Below are positions 16,906 to 26,153 of a stretch of DNA of 64,000 nt, in pieces. The stretch spans positions 35,971-99,970 of the forward strand of contig RZYP01000003.1 of the NCBI GenBank assembly GCA_009930275.1. Direction: 5' to 3'. Every line of letters begins with the position of its first letter. Within the stretch, counting starts at the first letter, position 1. The DNA comes from Negativicutes bacterium (lineage in GTDB: Bacteria > Bacillota_C > Negativicutes > Acidaminococcales > Acidaminococcaceae). The translations under genes were made by a program, and so were the position numbers. The notes beneath the pieces are model-generated. The model was not told the DNA's origin. It did not search any database and worked only from the letters and a program-made list of their open reading frames with translations.

Positions 16906-18102
16906 ATGTCAACTTTTGATTTTAACACAGTCGTATCACCCTACATTAAGGCTTTACCGCCATCAGGATTGGCTAAATTTCTGGAAATTACAGCTAACAA
17001 CCCCAATATCGTTCCTCTAAGCGTCGGCGAGCCGGATTTCGATATACCGGAAAAGGTAAAAGAAGCCTGCATTGCAAGCATAAACGCTGGTAAAAGCACT
17101 TATACCTCTACTCTTGGCCTATTAGAACTGCGAGAAGCCATCGCAGAAGATACATTTAGTAACTACGGCGTTAAGTATGACCCTAAAACAGAAATAATGG
17201 TGACTGTCGGCGTCAGCGAAGCTTTATACGTTGTTATTCGTTCCATTTTAGCTCCCGGCGACGAAATAATTATACCTGAACCTTGCTATGTTGCCAATAA
17301 AGCTTGTATTATTCTGTCCGGTGCGAAACCCGTTACCGTTGAAACTTTTTTAGAAAACAATTTCATTCCTACAATTGATGATCTGGAAAAAGCTGTAACA
17401 CCATGCACGAAAGCCATTTTACTTGGATACCCTAATAACCCTACAGGCGCCATAATGCAAAAAGAGCAAGTCAAGGCAATAGGAGATTGGGCTGCCAAAC
17501 ATAATCTTGTTATTGTTTCTGATGAATTGTATGCGCACCTTACTTATGGCAACAATAAACATACAATGTTCACAGCATTTCCCGAGTTTCGCGACCGCAC
17601 AATTGTTCTTAATGGCTTCTCTAAAGCATACGCCATGACAGGCTTACGTCTAGGTTACATAACTGCTCCAAAGGCTATCATAAGTGCAATGAACCTTCTC
17701 CACCAAAATGTAGTATTATGTGCTAATGCCACAGCGCAATACGGTGCTATAGCCGCTCTTAAGCATTGTAAAAAAGATGTAGAAGCAATGGTTGCCGAAT
17801 ACGATGCACGCAGAAAAATTATGATTGCCGCCTTCAAAGCAATGAATATACCTCTTTATTCTCCAGAGGGTGCTTTCTATGTCTTTCCTTGCATTAAAGA
17901 AACGGGACTGACGAGCATGGAGTTTGTGGAAAAGCTTCTCGAAGAGGAAGATGTTTTGGTTATACCGGGAAGCATATTCGGTAACAGCGGTGAGGGCTTT
18001 ATCCGTTGTTCATATGCATATTCACAACAAAACCTAAGAATTGCACTTGAACGTATAGCAAGATTTATCACTAAATACAGAAAACATAATTTATCTAAAT
18101 AA
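16906..18102 (+). CDS. PLP-dependent class I/II aminotransferase (aspartate/aromatic type)
   Basis: This is the only clear gene on the plus strand. The ATG at 16906 follows GGAAGGTAGG by 9 bases and gives 398 residues. The fold-type I signatures are present: SVGEPDFDIPEKV near 35, GYPNNPTGA near 172, VSDELYAHLTYG near 205, and the PLP-lysine motif NGFSKAYAMTGLRLGYI near 235. A C-terminal RCSYAYS segment carries the Arg that binds the substrate carboxylate. The family includes AspB-, PatA- and aromatic-type transaminases. The substrate cannot be named from sequence alone. It sits divergently from rpsB behind a long AT-rich leader with a possible operator and attenuator, and faces spoVS with a shared terminator. 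Confidence 0.93.
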   Translation: MSTFDFNTVVSPYIKALPPSGLAKFLEITANNPNIVPLSVGEPDFDIPEKVKEACIASINAGKSTYTSTLGLLELREAIAEDTFSNYGVKYDPKTEIMVTVGVSEALYVVIRSILAPGDEIIIPEPCYVANKACIILSGAKPVTVETFLENNFIPTIDDLEKAVTPCTKAILLGYPNNPTGAIMQKEQVKAIGDWAAKHNLVIVSDELYAHLTYGNNKHTMFTAFPEFRDRTIVLNGFSKAYAMTGLRLGYITAPKAIISAMNLLHQNVVLCANATAQYGAIAALKHCKKDVEAMVAEYDARRKIMIAAFKAMNIPLYSPEGAFYVFPCIKETGLTSMEFVEKLLEEEDVLVIPGSIFGNSGEGFIRCSYAYSQQNLRIALERIARFITKYRKHNLSK

Positions 18103-18118
18103 CAAAATACAAAAATAA

Positions 18119-18160
18119 AAAAGCGAACTTTTTGGTTAACACCAAGAAGTTCGCTTTTAG
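18119..18160. terminator. Bidirectional terminator between the aminotransferase and spoVS
   Basis: AGCGAACTT (18122-18130) pairs with AAGTTCGCT (18147-18155), and inside it TTGGT (18132-18136) pairs with ACCAA (18141-18145) around TAAC. The long hairpin is flanked by an A run on the left and TTTT on the right, so it can serve both convergent genes. Confidence 0.9.
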
Positions 18161-18165
18161 CTTTT

Positions 18166-18426
18166 TCAGCGCGGTTCTACAAGCAACTTAATAGCTGTTC
18201 TCTGCCCGCCTTCAATTTCAATTTCAATAAATGCCGGTATACAGACCAAGTCCATACCGCTGGGAGCAACGAATCCACGCGCTATCGCAATTGCTTTAAT
18301 TGCTTGGTTTAATGCGCCGGCACCAATAGCTTGCATTTCTGCTCTTCCATGCTCACGTAAAACTCCTGCAAGGGCTCCTGCTACAGAATTTGGGTTAGAT
18401 TTTGCCGATACTTTTAGTACGTCCAT
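18166..18426 (-). CDS. spoVS: Stage V sporulation protein S (SpoVS) family
   Basis: The 86-residue product matches SpoVS over its full length: MDVLKVSAKSNPNSVAGALA, IGAGALNQAIKAIAIARGFV, a central P-x-G segment (VAPSGMDLVCIPAF) and an EIEGGQRTAIKLLVEPR end. The family has an Alba-like fold. In B. subtilis it affects septation and later spore stages, but it is widespread in non-sporulating bacteria, where its role is unknown. A GGGGGAGGG ribosome-binding site precedes the ATG. It is downstream of nudF with a 144-base gap and ends at the shared terminator. Neighbouring sporulation genes usually found near recN are absent. Confidence 0.95.
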   Translation of the reverse strand: MDVLKVSAKSNPNSVAGALAGVLREHGRAEMQAIGAGALNQAIKAIAIARGFVAPSGMDLVCIPAFIEIEIEGGQRTAIKLLVEPR

Positions 18427-18570
18427 TGAAATTACCCTCCCCCTGATTCAATTGCATATATAAAGCTGATTAATATTTCGTTGTAATATCCAGTTATCCT
18501 GCAGAAAAATACTAATATACTGTATACATTTAAATTTATTTTTCAACCTGTAGAGATTAATAATGAAAAC

Positions 18571-19140
18571 TTACTGTTTTTGCAAAAAATAAATATACAG
18601 CGCGCTTAATGTTTTAGCGTCAAAAACAGCTCCTTCCAAAACCATTCTTCGAACTTCTTCTTGCGATATCAAAGCAACCTCTATAAACTCATCTTCATCA
18701 GTATGTTGTTCATGTTTTGTAAGTCCTTCTGCTAAAAAAATGTGAATAATTTCATTCGTAAAGCCAGGCGTGGTAGCAATTGTAGTAAGTTTAACCAATT
18801 TTGCAACAGAATAACCAGTTTCTTCAGATAGCTCCCTCAAGGCACATGGAAAAGGATCTTCACCCGGCTCAATCTTCCCTGCTGGTATTTCATACAAGAC
18901 AGCATCCAACGGATATCTATACTGCTTAACAAAAACAATTGTTCCATCTTCCATAACCGGTAACACGGCAACTGCGCCTGGATGATGGACCAATTCCCTG
19001 GTTGCCTCTCTGCCATTAGGCAAAAAAACTTTATCCACGTTAATTTTCAAAAATTTTCCTTCAAAAACTGTTGTGGACGAAACAAATTCCTCATACAGCA
19101 TATCTTCTTTTGACTGGCTCAAAATATATCTTTCCTCCAT
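18571..19140 (-). CDS. Nudix hydrolase, ADP-ribose pyrophosphatase type
   Basis: The product (189 residues from the ATG at 19140) carries the full Nudix box GKIEPGEDPFPCALRELSEE followed by TGY (about 108-130). The upstream ELVHHPGAVAVLPV and downstream TPGFTNEIIHIFLAEGL segments are typical of the NudF/ADP-ribose pyrophosphatase subfamily, which cleaves ADP-ribose to AMP and ribose 5-phosphate. The start is uncertain: the only strong ribosome-binding site, GGAGG, overlaps the first codons, so translation may begin at a TTG at codon 7 (19122). It follows recN by 34 bases. The recN-nudF pairing is common in Firmicutes. Confidence 0.92.
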   Translation of the reverse strand: MEERYILSQSKEDMLYEEFVSSTTVFEGKFLKINVDKVFLPNGREATRELVHHPGAVAVLPVMEDGTIVFVKQYRYPLDAVLYEIPAGKIEPGEDPFPCALRELSEETGYSVAKLVKLTTIATTPGFTNEIIHIFLAEGLTKHEQHTDEDEFIEVALISQEEVRRMVLEGAVFDAKTLSALYIYFLQKQ

Positions 19141-19174
19141 TTAAAAGATTAAAAATTGAGAAGGTATATGGTTC

Positions 19175-20884
19175 TTAGTTATTTATTCTTAAATCATTCT
19201 TAATTTTGCCGGCCATCGCTAAAAGTTGTTCAGCATTAAGACGAGATGCTTCCGTGATATTGCTTCCACCAGCCATACGCATTATTTCTTCTACACGACT
19301 TTGTTTATCAAGAACTTTAAAACATGTTATCGTTTTATCGTTCTTCACAGCTTTTTCAATGTAAATATGATTGTCCGCAAAGCTGGCAATCTGTGCCAAG
19401 TGAGTAACACATAGTACTTGCCGCATATTTGCAATAATTGCAATTTTCTCGGCCATTCTTTGCGCCGTGACACCGCCTACACCGGAATCTATTTCATCAA
19501 AAACCATTGTAGGTACACCGGATTTTTCCAATAAAACGGTTTTGATGGCAAGGGCAACTCGTGACAGTTCACCACCTGAAGCAACTTTGGTAAGCAGTCT
19601 AAACTCCTGACCGAGGTTTGCCGTAAAATAAAATTGAGCTTCATCACAGCCGGCTGGGCCGAATTCTGGCTTGACGGACAACTGCACCCGAAACTCTCCC
19701 TGCGGCATAGCTAAATCTTTAATATGCTGAGAAACCAGCTCTGAGAATAGACCGGCAAATTTCTTTCTGGCACAAGTTAATTCTCCTGCTTTAATTTTTA
19801 AAGAATCAGATAAAGAATTTAAAAGCTTTTGTTTTTGCTCTATTTTTTCTGTAAGCGACTCAAGTTCGCCTAGCTGTCCTTTTGCTTTTATTAAATGCTC
19901 TAGTACATCCTCTAAACCAGGTCCATACTTTTTCTTTAATTTAAAAAGTAAATCAAGTCTCTCTTGTACCTTTGTCAAGTATGCTGGATCAAAATCATTA
20001 TTTTCAATATATAATCCTAAACTTTGCCTGGCATCTTCCAACGTCAGCCAAGCACTTTCAAAAATATTATAGAAATCTTCTATTTCCTTATCATATGGTA
20101 TGATCCCTGCTAACTTATTACGTACCTCGCTTAAATCATCAAGTATTCCCTGCATCCCGTTTTCATTGCCATTTAACAATTCATATGAGGAAGAAACTGC
20201 GCCAATTATTTTTGTATTGTTGGTCAACTTCTTGGCTGTTTCTTGCAAAGCTTCGTCTTCACCAAGCGATAAGGAAGCAGATTCAATCTCGTTTATCTCC
20301 CACTCCAGGTTTTCAGCAATCTGTCCCCTGTTAGCATTTTGAGTGTCAAGATCTTCAAGTTCCTGCTTAAGATCTATTAATTCAGTGTATTTAGCCCGAT
20401 AGTCGTTCAATAAAACATCAATTTCCACAGAACCGTATAAATCAATTAAATTTAATGGTTCTCCGGATTTTAAAAGACGTTGATTCTCGTGCTGGCCGTG
20501 AATATCAAGAAGTTGTTCAGAAAGCTGTTGCAACAATGTTAAAGGCACCTGAATGCCATTGACAGTAGTAAGGCTTTTACCTGATTTTGCAACCTTACGC
20601 CGCAAAAATAAATAATCTTCTTCTACTTCTATGCCATATTCCTCTAATATCTTGCCCGTTTCACACAAATCAGAAATATCAAAGACAGCCTGTACCCAGA
20701 AGTGATCTTCTCCGTCACGAATGTATTCTGTCGATGCCCTGTTGCCAAGAACAATACCAAGAGCATCGATTAATATGGACTTTCCGGCTCCGGTTTCACC
20801 AGAAAAAACGTTAAAGCCTGGTTCCAATTCTATCATCGCGTCGGCAATTAATGCAAAATTGTGGACATGCAGCGATTTAAGCAT
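19175..20884 (-). CDS. recN: DNA repair protein RecN
   Basis: RecN is an SMC-like ATPase acting early in double-strand break repair. The 569-residue product has the Walker A motif FSGETGAGKSILIDAL (about 29-44), a long central coiled-coil region (about 150-400), the ABC signature LTKVASGGELSRVALAIK (about 425-442) and Walker B PTMVFDEIDSGVGG (about 453-466), followed by a CVTHLAQIASFADNH segment. The length is normal. It follows argR by 18 bases, the conserved nadK-argR-recN order. In endospore formers spoIVB and spo0A commonly follow; here nudF and spoVS do. Confidence 0.97.
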   Translation of the reverse strand: MLKSLHVHNFALIADAMIELEPGFNVFSGETGAGKSILIDALGIVLGNRASTEYIRDGEDHFWVQAVFDISDLCETGKILEEYGIEVEEDYLFLRRKVAKSGKSLTTVNGIQVPLTLLQQLSEQLLDIHGQHENQRLLKSGEPLNLIDLYGSVEIDVLLNDYRAKYTELIDLKQELEDLDTQNANRGQIAENLEWEINEIESASLSLGEDEALQETAKKLTNNTKIIGAVSSSYELLNGNENGMQGILDDLSEVRNKLAGIIPYDKEIEDFYNIFESAWLTLEDARQSLGLYIENNDFDPAYLTKVQERLDLLFKLKKKYGPGLEDVLEHLIKAKGQLGELESLTEKIEQKQKLLNSLSDSLKIKAGELTCARKKFAGLFSELVSQHIKDLAMPQGEFRVQLSVKPEFGPAGCDEAQFYFTANLGQEFRLLTKVASGGELSRVALAIKTVLLEKSGVPTMVFDEIDSGVGGVTAQRMAEKIAIIANMRQVLCVTHLAQIASFADNHIYIEKAVKNDKTITCFKVLDKQSRVEEIMRMAGGSNITEASRLNAEQLLAMAGKIKNDLRINN

Positions 20885-20902
20885 ATTTTCACCAGCCTTG
20901 CA

Positions 20903-21352
20903 TTAAATATGCACATTTAAGTGTGCAGTAAATTTTGGAATATTTTCGCGTTTATCAATGGCAACAAAGATTGTATCATCCCCGGCAACAGTTCCTAATA
21001 CTTCAGGCCATTTCATATAATCAATTCCATAGGCAACTGCCTGCGCTGTTCCAGGCAATGTACGTATTACAACTAAATTTTCTGAAACTCCAATGCTTAT
21101 TATAGAATCCTGAAAAGTTCGTTCTAACCTTCCTTGGGATAGAATCATGCCATGTTCTTTTGGAAAAGCATAACGGTAACCACCGGTTGCATCAGGAATT
21201 TTGATAAGCATTAATTCTTTGATATCACGAGATACGGTTGCCTGCGTAACATCAATGCCGCTATTGCGTAGTGCCTGGGCCAAATCATCCTGCGTTTCAA
21301 TTACCTGTGACTCGATAATCTCTTTAATTCGTTCGTGCCTGGCAATTTTCAT
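20903..21352 (-). CDS. argR: Arginine repressor ArgR/AhrC
   Basis: ArgR is the hexameric arginine-dependent regulator of arginine synthesis and catabolism. The 149-residue product has the N-terminal winged helix (RHERIKEIIESQVIETQDDL, then VTQATVSRDIKELMLIKIP) and a C-terminal arginine-binding and oligomerisation domain (VVIRTLPGTAQAVAYGIDYM near 94 and VAGDDTIFVAID near 122, with the conserved GDDT). No arginine genes are in the window. Its place between nadK and recN is conserved in Firmicutes and does not indicate a local target. Confidence 0.96.
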   Translation of the reverse strand: MKIARHERIKEIIESQVIETQDDLAQALRNSGIDVTQATVSRDIKELMLIKIPDATGGYRYAFPKEHGMILSQGRLERTFQDSIISIGVSENLVVIRTLPGTAQAVAYGIDYMKWPEVLGTVAGDDTIFVAIDKRENIPKFTAHLNVHI

Positions 21353-21390
21353 TTTTTCACCCCTTAATTATCCTCAAAGCAATATTCTGT

Positions 21391-22248
21391 TCAGTCCCTT
21401 CGTAGCTTTTCCTGCCAGGTTTCATAGTATGTTGAAGGATAGATGCGAAGAAACTTCACGCTAAGTGGACTTTTTTGAATTACAACTTTTTCGTTCTCAG
21501 TTATACGCTTTATATTGATTCCATCTGTCGCAAGGTACCATTCACCACAAGGCGGCATAACCTTGATTTCGATAGCATCTGACATCGGAATAATCAACGG
21601 TCTTGTTTCCAATGAGTGTGCGCATATCGGAGTTAAAATGCTAACATCCAATCCCGGATAAACAATGGGCCCGCCTGCGGCAAGTGAATATGCGGTTGAG
21701 CCTGTAGCAGTTGCAACGATAACTCCGTCAGATGGGTAGGCAATTGACTTTTGCCCTGCTATCTTGACGTCCAGCCTAGCCAAACGAGAAAAATGTCCTT
21801 TGGTCAGCACAAAATCATTAAGAGCGTGAGCTCTTAGAACCTCAGCTTTGTCGCTATTAAATACTACAGCTTGTAACATGCTTCTGTTTTCGACGCTGTA
21901 TTCGCCATCTCTGACCTTCAAGATTGCCATTTCCATTTGAGGCAGTTCAACTTCGGTTAAAAAACCCAACTTCCCTAAATTTACGCCAAAAACCGGTATT
22001 TTTAGTGATGCGGTGTATCTAGTCATTCTTAATAACGTTCCATCGCCACCCAAAGACATTGCCGCTGTCAAACAATTCATTGAGGATTGTTGCTCAATGG
22101 AGTATCCTTTGCACCCGTATTCGTTAGCAATTGAGTCAGGTAAAACCGCAACTATGCCGTTAGTGTGGCAAAAGTTAACAACATGTTCCAAAATATTAAG
22201 AACGCTGCTTTTCTCCAGATTAGGAAAAATACCTAATACTAATCTCAT
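21391..22248 (-). CDS. nadK: NAD kinase
   Basis: NadK phosphorylates NAD to NADP. The 285-residue product has the GGDGTLL motif (LGGDGTLLRMTR, about 72-83), the NxxxLGFLTE region (GVNLGKLGFLTEVE), and the glycine-rich DGVIVATATGSTAYSLAAGG with PIVYP following (about 173-197) that binds the nucleotide. HSLETRPLIIP is also conserved. Its ATG overlaps the tlyA stop codon by four bases, so translation is coupled. It supplies NADP for reductive steps, including Dxr in the same window. Confidence 0.97.
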   Translation of the reverse strand: MRLVLGIFPNLEKSSVLNILEHVVNFCHTNGIVAVLPDSIANEYGCKGYSIEQQSSMNCLTAAMSLGGDGTLLRMTRYTASLKIPVFGVNLGKLGFLTEVELPQMEMAILKVRDGEYSVENRSMLQAVVFNSDKAEVLRAHALNDFVLTKGHFSRLARLDVKIAGQKSIAYPSDGVIVATATGSTAYSLAAGGPIVYPGLDVSILTPICAHSLETRPLIIPMSDAIEIKVMPPCGEWYLATDGINIKRITENEKVVIQKSPLSVKFLRIYPSTYYETWQEKLRRD

Positions 22249-23069
22249 ATTCTTTTCTCCTCTACTGTGTCTGGTAAAGAGCCATGTGATAACAATACCG
22301 TTTTTCTTATAAGAGCACTATCAATATCGTCAGTTTGATTCTGTGTCAAGAACAACAAATACTCAATATTTCCTTCTGGGCCCTTTATTGGGGAATAATC
22401 AAGACCACCAATGCCAAACCCTTCTGCTTTTGCCATAGCAACTACTTTCTCAATTACTTCTTCATGAACTTTCGAATCACGAACAACACCTTTTTTACCA
22501 ACCTTTTCCTTGCCTGCCTCAAACTGTGGCTTTATCAATGCCATCACACATGCATCAGAACTTAGTATTTTTTTTACGGCCGGTAATACTTTATCCAAAG
22601 AAATAAAAGCAACGTCGATAGTCGCAATTTCAATTTTTTCCGGTAAGGATGACTCATCTAAATACCTGACATTAGTGCGTTCCATGTTAACAACACGTTC
22701 ATCAGTGCGAAGACTCCAGGCTAGTTGGCCATAACCAACATCAATGGCATAAACTTTCCTGGCGCCGTTTTGCAGGGAACAATCAGTAAAACCACCTGTA
22801 GACGCCCCTATGTCAGCAACAACTTTATTATTCATTGAGATAGGAAAAACTTTTAAAGCCTTTTCTAGCTTTAATCCTCCCCGGCTTACATAAGGAAGCT
22901 TATTACCAATAATCTTTACTTTAACCGCTTCTGCGACTTGTGTACCAGGTTTATCAACTTTCAGATCATTGACAAGAACCAAACCGGCCATAATCGCAGC
23001 CTGTGCCTTAGAGCGGGTTTCATAAAAACCTTGTTCTACTAAGAGTGCATCTAACCGTTGCTTTGACAC
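22245..23069 (-). CDS. tlyA: TlyA-family rRNA 2'-O-methyltransferase
   Basis: The 274-residue product combines an N-terminal S4 RNA-binding domain (QRLDALLVEQGFYETRSKAQ near 4-23) with an FtsJ-type Rossmann methyltransferase (VADIGASTGGFTDCSLQNGA near 84-103, VYAIDVGYGQLAW near 108, ALIKPQFEAG near 178). Studied TlyA proteins methylate 16S and sometimes 23S rRNA ribose and affect capreomycin susceptibility; the name hemolysin is historical. It starts at a GTG at 23069 and overlaps the end of dxs by 19 bases. Order dxs-tlyA-nadK-argR-recN is typical. Confidence 0.94.
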   Translation of the reverse strand: MSKQRLDALLVEQGFYETRSKAQAAIMAGLVLVNDLKVDKPGTQVAEAVKVKIIGNKLPYVSRGGLKLEKALKVFPISMNNKVVADIGASTGGFTDCSLQNGARKVYAIDVGYGQLAWSLRTDERVVNMERTNVRYLDESSLPEKIEIATIDVAFISLDKVLPAVKKILSSDACVMALIKPQFEAGKEKVGKKGVVRDSKVHEEVIEKVVAMAKAEGFGIGGLDYSPIKGPEGNIEYLLFLTQNQTDDIDSALIRKTVLLSHGSLPDTVEEKRI

Positions 23070-24961
23070 AATTCTCCCCCATTTTCTTCAACCAAACATT
23101 CTTTTATGCGTTTTACCATACTATTGATATCAAGCCCGACTTCCTTAAAAAGCGAAGCTTTGTCTCCATGCGGAACAAGCAAGTCCGGAATACCTATTGT
23201 TAATACCCTTGTATGTTCCAATAAACCTTTTTCATTCATTAGTTCCAGAATTTCAGAACCAACACCACCGGCTGTAACGTTCTCCTCCATTACCACTAGA
23301 ACTCTGTGGCTTTGGGCGTGTTCAGCCAACAAGTCTTCATCAAGCGGCTTTATATAGCGAATATTGACGACGCCGGCTTCCAAGCCGTCTTTCTGCAGCT
23401 TCGAGGCAACAGAAAGAGCACAACTAACCATGCTGCCAGCCGCCCAAATACAGATATTTTTGCCCTTAGAAAGCTGTTCCGCTTTACCATAAGGCAAAAA
23501 TTTCAAATCCTCTTCACAATCAACGCCAAGACCACTGCCCCTGGGGTAACGAATCGCTACCGGTTTTCCCAATTTAAGTGCAGTATACAGCATGTGTCTA
23601 AGCTCATTTTCATCCTTAGGAGCCATGATCGTCATACCAGGCATCATTCTCAGATATGAATAATCAAAAACTCCGTGATGGGTATAACCGTCGTCCCCTA
23701 CCAAACCAGCCCTGTCAATACAAAACACCACTGGCAGGTTCTGCATGCAAACATCATGCAAGACCTGATCATATGAGCGTTGCAAAAAAGTCGAATAAAT
23801 GGCAACAACCGGTCGCATATTATTCGCCGCCAAGCCTGCCGCCATAGTTACAGCATGCTGCTCAGCTATACCAACATCAAAGAATCTTTCAGGATATTTT
23901 TCCGAAAATTTGGCTAAGCCAGTCCCGTCACGCATTGCTGCAGTAATTGCAACTACATCAGAATTATTCTCAGCAATTTTAACAAGCGTATCACCAAAAA
24001 CCTCCGTGTAAGTACGATGTTCTCCTTCAACTTTTATTTTCTCGCCTGTTGTTATTTCAAAGGCCCCTGTTCCATGAAATTTGTTAGGATTAATTTCTGC
24101 CGGCAAGTATCCCTTACCTTTTTTTGTTATAACATGCAGAAATATAGGTTTATCTATATTTTTCGCTCGCTCCAAGATATCTATCAGTCCATCAAGATTA
24201 TGTCCGTCAACAGGCCCAACATAGGTAAACCCAAGTTGTTCAAAAATCATCCCGGGAGCCAAAAAATACTTTAAAGCATCTTTCACGCGTCTGGCAGTTT
24301 TCGCAACATGTTCGCCGATAGTTGGTATGCTCATTATCAAACTTTCAACATCGGTTTTAAGATGTGAATATGTCGGATCTGTCCTGAGTCTGCCCAAATA
24401 ATCGGAGAGCGCGCCTACATTTTCAGAAATAGACATTTCGTTGTCGTTAAGAATAACCATGATTTTTTTCTGCAATACCCCTGCATTATTCAGTGCCTCA
24501 ATTGCCATACCACCGGTGAGGGCACCATCTCCTATAACAGCAATGACGTTATAATCGTCGCCTCGCAAGTCGCGGGCAACAGCCATGCCCAAAGCTGCAG
24601 AAATTGAAGTGCTTGAATGGCCTGTTCCGAACGAATCATGTTCGCTTTCGGATCTTTTGGGAAAACCTGAAATACCGCCATATTGACGCAAGGTTTCAAA
24701 ACGTTCTCTTCTGCCTGTTAAAATTTTATGCACATATGCCTGATGCCCAACATCCCAGACGATTTTATCGGTCGGGGTGTTAAAAACCTTGTGCAAAGCC
24801 AGCGTCAATTCAACTACCCCTAAATTGGGAGCTAAATGACCGCCAGTTTTTGAAATAACATTGACTAGAAAATTCCTAATCTCTTGCGCGAGCTTAGTCA
24901 TCTCTTCAGTATTCAATTTTTTGATGTCATTAGGTGAATTTATTGTACTTAGCAACTGCAC
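23051..24961 (-). CDS. dxs: 1-deoxy-D-xylulose-5-phosphate synthase
   Basis: Dxs condenses pyruvate and glyceraldehyde 3-phosphate with thiamine diphosphate, the entry step of the MEP pathway. The 636-residue product has the thiamine-binding segment VIGDGALTGGMAIEALNNAG with MVILNDNEMSIS following (about 142-175), the transketolase-type pyrimidine domain (FDVGIAEQHAVTMAAGLA near 365) and a C-terminal transketolase domain (VVMEENVTAGGVGSEI near 560). The length is normal. It is 66 bases downstream of ispA. The last residues (ENGGELCQSNG) are encoded by the same bases that provide the tlyA ribosome-binding site. Confidence 0.97.
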   Translation of the reverse strand: MQLLSTINSPNDIKKLNTEEMTKLAQEIRNFLVNVISKTGGHLAPNLGVVELTLALHKVFNTPTDKIVWDVGHQAYVHKILTGRRERFETLRQYGGISGFPKRSESEHDSFGTGHSSTSISAALGMAVARDLRGDDYNVIAVIGDGALTGGMAIEALNNAGVLQKKIMVILNDNEMSISENVGALSDYLGRLRTDPTYSHLKTDVESLIMSIPTIGEHVAKTARRVKDALKYFLAPGMIFEQLGFTYVGPVDGHNLDGLIDILERAKNIDKPIFLHVITKKGKGYLPAEINPNKFHGTGAFEITTGEKIKVEGEHRTYTEVFGDTLVKIAENNSDVVAITAAMRDGTGLAKFSEKYPERFFDVGIAEQHAVTMAAGLAANNMRPVVAIYSTFLQRSYDQVLHDVCMQNLPVVFCIDRAGLVGDDGYTHHGVFDYSYLRMMPGMTIMAPKDENELRHMLYTALKLGKPVAIRYPRGSGLGVDCEEDLKFLPYGKAEQLSKGKNICIWAAGSMVSCALSVASKLQKDGLEAGVVNIRYIKPLDEDLLAEHAQSHRVLVVMEENVTAGGVGSEILELMNEKGLLEHTRVLTIGIPDLLVPHGDKASLFKEVGLDINSMVKRIKECLVEENGGELCQSNG

Positions 24962-25027
24962 TGGAAAATCCTTCCTTTTTCTACAATATCAAATCTTGAG
25001 AGAACATTTAAAATAAACATATTAATA

Positions 25028-25903
25028 TTATGACTTACGATTACAAACCATATTGGCAATTTGACGTAATGGTTCTGCCTTATCACCGAACATATCAAGA
25101 CAAGCCAGAGCTTCGTTTAATGTTTTCTCGGCCAGCGCTTTGGCACCTTCCAGTGAACAAATAGTAACATAGGTTGGTTTAGATTTCTTTGCGTCGCTGC
25201 CTGCAGCTTTTCCCATTTCTGTCGGGTCCCCCTCAACGTCTAAAATATCATCAGTAATTTGAAAAGCCAAGCCAATGAGATCTGCGAACTTAGTTAGTGC
25301 CAGCAACTGTGCGCTGTCAGCTCCTGCCAGACGTGCGCCGGATCTCACTGCGGCAATAAATAAAGCTCCTGTTTTAGCAGCATGTAAAATATTTAATTCC
25401 GTAATCGATATTTCTTTACCTTCATCATCAATGTCCAACGCTTGGCCACCTACCATACCATAATTACCGGCGCACATTGCAACTTCATGAACGGTCTCAA
25501 TTAATATCGAAGGACTTATGTTTTTCTGTTCAAGCATTATTTCAAAAGCTAATGTCAGAAGAGCGTCTCCGGCCAATAATGCCATTGCGTCACCAAAAAC
25601 TTTATGATTTGTTAATCTGCCTCGTCTATAATCATCATCGTCCATCATTGGAAGATCATCGTGAATCAAAGAGTACGTATGAATCATTTCCAAGCCACAG
25701 GCAACCGGCAAATAATTATAACCATTGCCGCCAACGGCGTCAGCGGTCGCCATCAAAAGTAAAGGCCGTATCCGTTTGCCGCCTGCCAGTAAACTATATC
25801 GCATAGCCTCATCAACACGAGAGATACCTTTTTTTGACATGCTTTTTTCTAAATAATTATTCACTAATTTTTTTCTATCATCATAATATTTTGCGAAATC
25901 CAT
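25028..25903 (-). CDS. ispA: Polyprenyl synthetase, farnesyl diphosphate synthase type
   Basis: The enzyme condenses IPP with DMAPP and GPP. The ATG at 25903 lies one base after the xseB stop codon and gives 291 residues; reading further upstream would overlap xseB. Motifs include GGKRIRPLL (about 38-46), the first aspartate-rich motif LIHDDLPMMDDDDYRRGR (about 79-96) and the second LAFQITDDILDVEGD (about 214-228). The HSYSLIHDD-type context (MIHTYSLIHDD) is that of short-chain trans-prenyl synthases. It probably primes UppS. Order xseA-xseB-ispA-dxs is standard. Confidence 0.95.
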   Translation of the reverse strand: MDFAKYYDDRKKLVNNYLEKSMSKKGISRVDEAMRYSLLAGGKRIRPLLLMATADAVGGNGYNYLPVACGLEMIHTYSLIHDDLPMMDDDDYRRGRLTNHKVFGDAMALLAGDALLTLAFEIMLEQKNISPSILIETVHEVAMCAGNYGMVGGQALDIDDEGKEISITELNILHAAKTGALFIAAVRSGARLAGADSAQLLALTKFADLIGLAFQITDDILDVEGDPTEMGKAAGSDAKKSKPTYVTICSLEGAKALAEKTLNEALACLDMFGDKAEPLRQIANMVCNRKS

Positions 25904-25904
25904 A

Positions 25905-26153
25905 CTATTTTTCAACCTCTCCAAATGGAATGAAATTGTATTCATCTTCATTATTTGCCACTACTTTTTGCACTTCCTGCTGTGCAGTATTAAGTTTAGC
26001 AAGACAAGCATGGCTTAATTCAACCCCTTCTTTAAATACCTCCAGGGCTTCTTCTAGTGGCAGCTCTCCGCTTTCCAGGAGTTGCACATTAGATTCAAGT
26101 TTACTTAATGCTTCTTCAAATTTCAAGTCTTTAATTTTTTTCTTCACAGCCAT
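25905..26153 (-). CDS. xseB: Exodeoxyribonuclease VII small subunit
   Basis: XseB associates in several copies with XseA to form the ExoVII nuclease that degrades single-stranded DNA. The 82-residue product has the family core LKFEEALSKLESNVQLLESG followed by ELPLEEALEVFKEGVELSHA, predicted as two helices. It overlaps the end of xseA by 23 bases, so the subunits are translationally linked, and ispA follows after one base. Confidence 0.96.
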   Translation of the reverse strand: MAVKKKIKDLKFEEALSKLESNVQLLESGELPLEEALEVFKEGVELSHACLAKLNTAQQEVQKVVANNEDEYNFIPFGEVEK

